Source of the DNA: Sphaerosporella brunnea
Lineage: Eukaryota; Ascomycota; Pezizomycetes; Pezizales; Pyronemataceae
Assembly: GCA_008704415.1 (NCBI GenBank)
Contig: VXIS01000217.1
Location: 1 to 64,000 of the forward strand
Direction of reading: 5' to 3'
Length of the DNA: 64,000 bases
The notes under the pieces are model-generated. The model was not told where the DNA came from. It did no database searches and saw only the letters and a program-made list of their open reading frames with translations. The position numbers and the translations under genes were made by a program. Below, piece by piece: positions 57,934-64,000 of this stretch; within the stretch, counting starts at the first letter, position 1, and each line of letters opens with the position of its first letter.

Positions 57934-59171
57934 TTAGGCCCCAAGCATCGCCTTTCCAATCTCGGACTGCCAATTCCTCGCCCTCTCGAATCCGTTGGAG
58001 TGGCTCTGGTAGTCTAGCATGGCCTGGTATACCTCCTCCTCGCTGGACACTACGAACGGGCCGTACTGGACGATCTTCTGGTTCTGAGGCTCGCCGGCGA
58101 TAAGGACTGTCAAAAGTCAGCGCCGCCATTCCATGCATCAATCACCCAGCCGGGAAACTCACCAAATCTGGCCTCACTCTCGGCATTATCTGGGACAACA
58201 ACCTCCACGCCGTCTCCCTTCTGGTCGAAAACAACGTTGTAGTACTGCTCCACATTCTTATCGCCAAAGATAACTTGATCACCCTTTAAAACATAGGCGA
58301 ACGCATTCCACCCCTTGGGCAGGAGTTGGCTAAGCTTTCCACCCGGCTGCATGGTAACATCCAGCAACCAAACGGGGGTGTACGCCAGATCCTTGATTGA
58401 TTCGACGCCATGGGAGTTTCCGCTGATGATCTTGATCTCGACGCGCTCGTCGTCGGTCTTGATGGTGGGGATTTCGGACCCGCGGAGATCGCGGTACCGC
58501 GGCTCGCAGTACTTCAGGTCCTTGGGAAGATCCACCCACAGCTGCAAGCCGACGTTTGGGGACCCGTCTTCGTTCTTTCCCGGCATCTCGGCGTGCACGA
58601 TGCCGCGGCCGGCGGTCATGAATTGCAGGTCACCGGAATAGATCGTGCCCTTGTTGCCCGCGAAGTCCTCGTGGTCGATGGAGCCGTGGATGAGGTAGGT
58701 GATAGTTTCCTGGCCGCTGGCAGAAAAAAAGACGAAAAAAAAAAAAACGTCAGCTTAACCCCCTTCATACCGCAGCGAAGAGGGGAGGCCGAAGTACCGA
58801 TGAGGATGATCCGGAAAGCCAGCGCCGATGTTAACACTGAAGTGGTCGAGCATCAAGAAAGGGCTGAAGTTCCGCAGCTGCGGAACTCCAATTGAGCGCC
58901 TGACTCTTGCGCCTGCTCCTTCGGCCTTCTCGACGGCCTTGAAGGCCTTTGCAATCGTACGCGCAACTGACATATCTGCTGGTAACTGGATCTCTGGGCG
59001 CACGCCTTCGAACGATTGCTTATGCAGTGGGTTGGTATTAGTTTCAGGTGGTGGCGGCGTAGACGTGCGGAATAAAGCTTTGAGTTCACTCCGTAAAGCT
59101 GGGGTGTAGAAGAACGCAAGGGCGACGCTACAGACGAGTACAAATATCGAAATAACGGTCTTCATAATCAT
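57934..59171 (-). CDS. Pirin-family cupin with N-terminal membrane anchor
   Basis: Pirins are iron-binding bicupins; some are quercetinases and others transcription cofactors. Exons (minus strand): 58798-59171, 58163-58716 and 57934-58106, giving 366 aa, about 70 longer than a plain pirin. The extra N-terminus begins MIMKTVISIFVLVCSVALAF, a signal anchor, followed by a Pro-rich linker. The pirin core has RNFSPFLMLDHFSVNIGAGF, then PDHPHRGQETITYLIHGSID, supplying the metal histidines (HPHRG is split by an 81-nt intron with a T-run), and GRGIVHAEMP. The second cupin includes PKGWNAFAYVLKGDQVIFGD and LIAGEPQNQKIVQYGPFV. The membrane anchor suggests a non-nuclear location; substrate unknown. Confidence 0.92.
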
Positions 59172-59710
59172 CGCTGGACAAAGGGGGAGGAGGAGGACTT
59201 TATAGCTTTTCTACGGTTGATTGTTTTATGTACAGAATTCCAGAACAACTTGTGGATCTGGCAAAATTCGATCGAGCGCTAGGGGATCTGTCGGGGTACT
59301 CTAGATACTTGGTAAGAGATGACATTTTCTTAGCGATCCGAGGGGGGATGCAGATTGAGTAATGATGGAATAAGCATGATGGCTCCCGCCGCCCGCATGC
59401 TTTGGAATGGCTGACTGAGTTGCAAATCACTGTCTCGGAATTATTCCACGGGGTCCTTCAGCAAATCCGAACTCCGGCATGCCTGTCTATACCGCTTACA
59501 TACCACTTACATACCAGAGTGCTTTCGAATGTGACAAAACGAAAGAAGAAACACGTTCCAGAAAAGTCTGTACATTTTCAACCACATACATCACTTCATT
59601 GCGACGCGTTCGCGACGCGGCGCAAACATTTGATTGGGGAGGGGGGGTGAGGGGGAGGGGTACTTCTACATACAACCTCACCACACGTAACCCAGCACAA
59701 TCCAGCAAGA
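59172..59710. other. Divergent promoter region pirin / RPC25
   Basis: This 539-bp interval lies between two divergent start codons and has a G-rich tract at 59635-59660. No specific site is identified. Confidence 0.5.
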
Positions 59711-60535
59711 ATGTTTATCCTCGTTCGTCCCCCCGGACTGGGGAAGGAATTGTTGTCGGGGGGCTAACAAGAACAGAGCTCCTTCAGCGACCTCGTAATC
59801 GTCGACCCCGAAGACTTCTCGAAGCGCACGGTGGACGCACTCGAGGACCAGATCAATGCCAAATACGCCAACAAAGTCTGCTTCCCTCCCTCCCTCCCTC
59901 CCTCCTACCCAGCAACTCCCTCTCTCGCTCGCTCGCTCACGCTTCCTAGTAGGTAGTCTACAACCTCGGGCTCTGCATCGCGCTCTACGACATCCAGCGC
60001 GTCACCGAGGGCATGGTCAGCCACGGCTCTGGCAGCGCGCACGTAACAGTCGAGTTCCGACTCGTAGTCTTCCGGCCGTTCAAGGGCGAGGTCTTGACCG
60101 GACGCATCTCGTCGAGCAGCCACCACGGCATCAACGTGCGCACTGACTTCTTCGACGAGATCTTCATCCCCGACACCTACCTGTTCGAGGGCACCACCTA
60201 CGACGTCAAGGAGAATGTCTGGGTCTGGAATAACGACGGGAACCAGTTCTATATGGACAAGAATGAGGTCATCCGCTTCAGGGTCGAGGAGGAGGCCTTT
60301 GAAGACCAGCTGCCCGTGCCGCCGCATCTGCTGGAGGGCAGTAGAGAGGTCGAGAGGAAGCCGCCATATAGGATTATTGTGAGTTCTCCTAGGTGAGGGA
60401 GGGGGGTGTGATGGGAGAGGCTGATGGCTGGTTCAGGCGTCGGCGCAGCAGGCCGGTATGGGACTCGTGGCCTGGTGGGAAGAGGAGGGCGAAGAGGAGG
60501 CCGATGTAAACGAAGAGGAGGAGCCTGCAGAATAG
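59711..60535 (+). CDS. RPC25: RNA polymerase III subunit Rpc25
   Basis: This stalk subunit of Pol III (Rpb7/RPC8 family) pairs with Rpc17 in initiation. Exons: 59711-59722 (only 12 nt, MFIL), 59777-59875, 59953-60378 and 60437-60535, giving 211 aa (yeast is 212). The N-terminal SHS2/Rpb7-N part has SSFSDLVIVDPEDF and YNLGLCIALYD. The Rpc25-type OB domain includes VTVEFRLVVFRPFKGEVLTG, FFDEIFIPDTYLFEGTTYD and WVWNNDGNQFYMDKNEVIRF. It ends with the family GMGLVAWWEEE block and an acidic tail. Yeast Rpc25 also begins MFIL, which supports the tiny first exon. Intron 2 contains (CCCT)n and (CGCT)n runs. Confidence 0.94.
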
Positions 60536-60849
60536 GCCTCAGGCCTCATGATACCACTTTTGTGCACGCGCACTCGCTGTGACACTGCGGACCAAAAGTT
60601 CAAACGCTTGCTTGCTTTACCCAAAACCCGTCCCACGCTCACCTCTAAACATAATATGCACAAATCGAACCAGAAAAAAGGAAATAAAACATCACGAAAT
60701 AATTAGTCATGGGTTCAAACGAACTTTGAAAAAACAAAAAAAAAAAAAGAACCCACAGCCGTCCATACAAACCTTGTCCCAACAACTCCCCTAAGATCAA
60801 TCTCCCAACAGAGATATAACCATATATTCCAGCCACAGATGCGTTTCTT
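60536..60849. other. Convergent intergenic region RPC25 / PMT4
   Basis: This 314-bp interval holds an A-rich run at about 60729-60750. No gene is present. Confidence 0.5.
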
Positions 60850-63348
60850 CTACTTCGCAAAGTGCAACTCGTAACCCAGCCACTTACGCGCCAAAACCTG
60901 ATCCGGCGTCAATCCGGGGGTCCCGTACGTGAGAGGTGCGTAGAAAAGGAATCCTCCCAAAACAATAGCGCCGATGACCCCAGTAGCGACCCAAGCTCCA
61001 ATGTAGGCCTGCTTGTTTCCTGGAACGACAACCTTCTTACCGTCCCTGATCTCCACACTGTCCTCCGGGCAGAAGATGAACTCAACCAAAGCACCCGTAA
61101 CGAGCGCCGACGCAAGGTGGGCGGGCAAGTAGTGGTGAAGGAAGAGCTGGCGACCCATGAGGAAGAACGGGAAGTAGTGCGATGCCCACGCCAGGAAGAA
61201 GAATCCGGTAGAGTTGTACAGCTTGCTCCTGGTACGGCGGTCAAGGGCATCAATTCCACGGCGCTGAGTGATCAGGTCGGCACCATAGATCCCAGCAAGC
61301 ACGGCAAGAAGGGACGATGCGAGCCACCATCCAATCGGGTTTCCGAGGAAGTAAATCTGCTCGCGGGTGTCGTTCTTGGTCCAGAACGAGACACCGCGTA
61401 AGAGGAAGGGCCACTGAATCGGCTGGGAAGCGTAAGGGTGAGACGAGGTCAGGGCGTTGTTGTGGTGGAACATGGCACGCTGGAGTTCAAAGTACTTCCT
61501 GAAAAAGGACAAGTGCTTGACCTTGCGCTCCTCCTTGGTGTTGCGCGCGTCACCCGCGGCCAACGAAGGAATGTCTTCAATGAACCAGATGTTGGATGTC
61601 TGGGCAACGTTCTTGTTACCGTTGATCTCTTGTTGCTTGAAAGCCCACTCAGGCAACGGCTTGGAGTGTGTCCACATCGCGACCTTGCTGGGGACGTGAA
61701 GGAGCTTGAAGTGAGCCGCAAGGGTCTTCAGGTCCTGTCCAGCTTTGCCGTGGTCGAACTTGATCTCAAACAGCGTGTCGTTGTGACGATCACCGTATGA
61801 CTTGTCCATGCTTACAGTGGTGAACTCCTGGTTAGTGGGATAGTAAGGCGAAGCGACGTCGTGGCTGAGAAGATCAGTGTTGGTCTGGACGTGGTGGAGC
61901 TTAATGACATCTCCGTTCCTGACTGGGCGGTTCAAGCGCTGGCTGTCAGGGAAAGGCGCCGGGGGCATAATGACCCAGTGGTTATTGGTGTCATTGAAGG
62001 GATATCCAGTGACTTGCTGACCTGGGCGGGTTCTCAGCATTACAGATGGCTATAGTTGGGCGGTGGTCTTTACCTTGAGAAGAGACTCTGCCATCCTCAT
62101 ATCTGAGAGGGTAGTTCTCGCGGTGAGAGTGCAAGAAGGCCTTCGTGTCCTTGTGGCGGATTTGGACAGTGTCATAGTAGTGGACATCGATGCTGCTCAG
62201 GGACAAAGCGTTGTCTGCCAAAGTCTCCTGGAAAGCCGGACTCATAAAGTCATCGCCAGGTCCGCTCTTGTACAAGATAGCAAAGTGGACCTGGAACCAG
62301 AAGAGGTAGAACATGAACGGAACGATAATCAAGCCGAATGCCCTGGCCATGAAGTGCTTTCCGAAAGTCTGGAGTGACAAACCGCGTCGGACGTCCAGCA
62401 GGTTCCAGAGGTCAATCAGGACCGCACCGCCAATGGTGACAAAGGTGAAGACACCGACGTATTTGGTAGAAATGACGCAGGACAGCGAGACGCCGGTGAG
62501 GAGCAACCACTTCCACCACTTGCGTCCGAAGGGATCATGGCGGAGCTTGTAGAACCGAATGTAGCAGAGAAGGGAGCAAGCCATCGACAGGATCAAGGTG
62601 GCATCGAGGAGGATCAACCGAGTCTGTCCAATGTGGGCGTTATCTAGCCACCGTCAGTGCCGGAATGCGCATGAGCTGCAACGTAGGGCATTACCGAAAA
62701 GAACGAGCAAGGCGGCGGTAATGGCGGCGGGCAAGCTGTAGCCACTCTCCTGCATGGTGAGGAAAACCACCGGGACGGTCAAGGCACCAAGCATGGCGGG
62801 CATTGCGCGGAATGCCACATACGGGACACCGTTCGTGATGTAGGAGTCTCCAATGTTCTCAAACTTGAAGTGACCATCATAACCAACGAACCAGCCCATC
62901 AGGGCGAACAGTAGCTTCCCAAACGGAGGGTGGACATCGAAGAAATATGTCCTTTCCAAGTACTAAGAGTCGTCAATACACGGCGGCGGCGGCCCGGGGG
63001 GGTTCGCGGGATTCAACAGGGGACCTACATAAGAAGCAAACTGGGGCACGCGTTAGCACTCGACATGATTCTTAGGATGTGGCAACTGCGACCAACCTTT
63101 CCGAAGTGCACCTCGTCGAACACGACTTGGTTGGGGTACCCGATGTTCCAGAAGCGAGTGGCAAAGGCCAGAGCAGTGATCACGGCCAGCGCAACCTGGT
63201 AGCCCCGGTGGAGAGCTATAGGAGGAGTGTACGCAGCGGCCACATGTGGCTTCCGAATTAAGGGTTCGTCCTCCGAGCCCGAGCCAGGCCCGGAACCTCC
63301 GGACTTCTTTTTACCACGCTGACGGACACCGGCCGCCGAATCGAACAT
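60850..63348 (-). CDS. PMT4: Dolichyl-phosphate-mannose protein O-mannosyltransferase, PMT4 subfamily
   Basis: This ER multi-pass enzyme transfers mannose from dolichyl-phosphate-mannose to Ser/Thr of secretory proteins. Exons (minus strand): 63097-63348, 63029-63040 (only 12 nt, FASY), 62695-62962, 62074-62643 and 60850-62021, giving 757 aa (yeast Pmt4 is 762). The catalytic DE pair is in VVFDEVHFGK, followed by the FASY microexon and YLERTYFFDVHPPFGKLLFA. GYDGHFKFENIGDSY and STKYVGVFTFVTIG are PMT4-type blocks. The luminal MIR region spans about residues 320-510 (KAFLHSHRENYPLRYEDGR, QQVTGYPFNDTNNHW, PEWAFKQQEINGNKN). The C-terminal membrane helices include MGRQLFLHHYLPAHLASALV. All junctions are GT-AG and in frame. 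Confidence 0.96.
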
Positions 63349-64000
63349 GGTTGATATAGGCCAAAGCTGAACGACAGTGGTATATGTGCTGGATCAGCAG
63401 TGGCGGTAGCAGTAGTGGTGTTTGTTTGGCGGAGGAGGCGGCGGCGGCGGAGGAGGAGGAGGAGGAGGAGGAGGAGGGGGGGGGGGGGGGAGGGGACAGA
63501 CAGCAGGAGGTCAAATAAAGAAAAGGTTGAAGGAAGGACTTGGAACAGGTAAGATAAGGGACAAAAGAATGGGGGGTCAAGAATTGAAGGGATATGTGTT
63601 AAAGCAGGACAGCAACAATGCCACGAGGTGCAAAGAAGGGGGCGTGGATTTTTTTTGGGCGCTGAGGCGGCGGCGGCAGCAGCAGCAGCAGCAGCAGCAG
63701 GAGAAAAGGAATGAGCTGCAGGGGGGGGGGGGGGGGTGCAGCGGGTTGACGCAAGAATGGAAAGAATGGATTGATTGATGGAGAGTTCTTGGACACTCGA
63801 AGGCGTGAGAATCGGGCAGTTTTGCTTGGTGTCCTGATCTTGTTTTGCGTTCCGTTCGGTTTCCAATACTGTACTGGCTGTCGATGGCTCTGGACTCCAA
63901 GGCTGCCCCGCTGCTGCTGCCTCGCGCTGTCGCTGTGTCGCTCTGCCGGTCTGTCTCTCTGTCTCTCTCTCGCTGACTTCTGCAAGGTGTCCACTGTTCT
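63349..64000. other. PMT4 promoter region with microsatellites
   Basis: Low-complexity tracts: (GGA/GGC)n at about 63434-63492 ending in a G-run, (GGC)(CAG)n at about 63668-63700, a G-run at about 63721-63736 and (CTCT/TGTC)n near 63950-63975. Pro/Ala/Leu-rich open frames over these are not considered genes. Confidence 0.7.

Noticed and set aside
63350..63994. Pro/Ala/Leu-rich ORFs upstream of PMT4
   Set aside because: Frames generated by triplet and homopolymer repeats; not conserved-looking.
1..64000. tRNA, 5S rRNA, CRISPR arrays and bacterial-type operons
   Set aside because: Scanning by eye found no convincing T-loop/anticodon arrangement, no dispersed 5S gene and no regularly spaced repeat array. 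A covariance-model scan would be decisive for RNA genes.

Overview
The window is nuclear DNA from a filamentous ascomycete (Pezizomycotina-type). The evidence is short GT-AG introns (about 46-142 nt) in nearly every gene, compact housekeeping genes on both strands, and gene-poor stretches filled with decayed transposons, foldback elements and microsatellites. I cannot name the class or genus from sequence alone. No operons, CRISPR arrays, rRNA genes or tRNA genes were seen.

Layout: 1-2 kb holds a mosaic inverted duplication and a TA-flanked MITE. 2.1-4.8 kb holds an uncharacterised fungal protein (+). 6.2-6.9 kb is ISU1 (-), the Fe-S scaffold. 7.7-8.35 kb is a foldback repeat. 8.5-12.0 kb is cytosolic isoleucyl-tRNA synthetase (-). 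13.6-14.1 kb is ribosomal stalk protein P2 (-). 14.8-16.2 kb is an SPT2-type chromatin protein (+). 17.2-19.7 kb is an ELMO/CED-12 protein (-). 20.1-21.3 kb is a YIF1 homologue (+) with a probable one-base deletion. 21.7-22.25 kb is a Ty1/copia fragment. 22.3-23.5 kb is GET3 (-). 25.1-26.8 kb is a Reg1-like PP1 regulator (-). 27-32 kb is gene-poor. 32.2-32.9 kb is TMA22/DENR (+). 33.3-34.4 kb is an ORT1/ARG-13-type mitochondrial carrier (-). 36.2-40.5 kb is a transposon-rich island (MITE, near-perfect foldback, piggyBac relic) that also carries an uncharacterised coiled-coil/membrane protein. 41-43.2 kb is TAF5 (+). 43.4-44.35 kb is mitochondrial ClpP (-). 45.0-45.8 kb is a broken APH-family kinase-like gene. 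46.2-50.9 kb is VPS10 (+). 51-54 kb is gene-poor with gene and transposon remnants. 54.2-54.9 kb is JAC1 (+). 56 kb is a small uncharacterised protein (-). 57.9-59.2 kb is a membrane-anchored pirin (-). 59.7-60.5 kb is RPC25 (+). 60.8-63.3 kb is PMT4 (-).

Functionally the genes are core eukaryotic ones: mitochondrial Fe-S assembly (ISU1 and its co-chaperone JAC1), translation (IleRS, P2, TMA22), transcription and chromatin (TAF5, RPC25, SPT2), and the secretory pathway (GET3, YIF1, VPS10, PMT4). Exon models were built by hand. All but YIF1 keep frame across junctions. Striking points are a non-canonical AT-AG junction in ISU1, 12- and 20-nt exons, two stop-free introns whose length is a multiple of three, and a collection of inverted-repeat elements of different ages.
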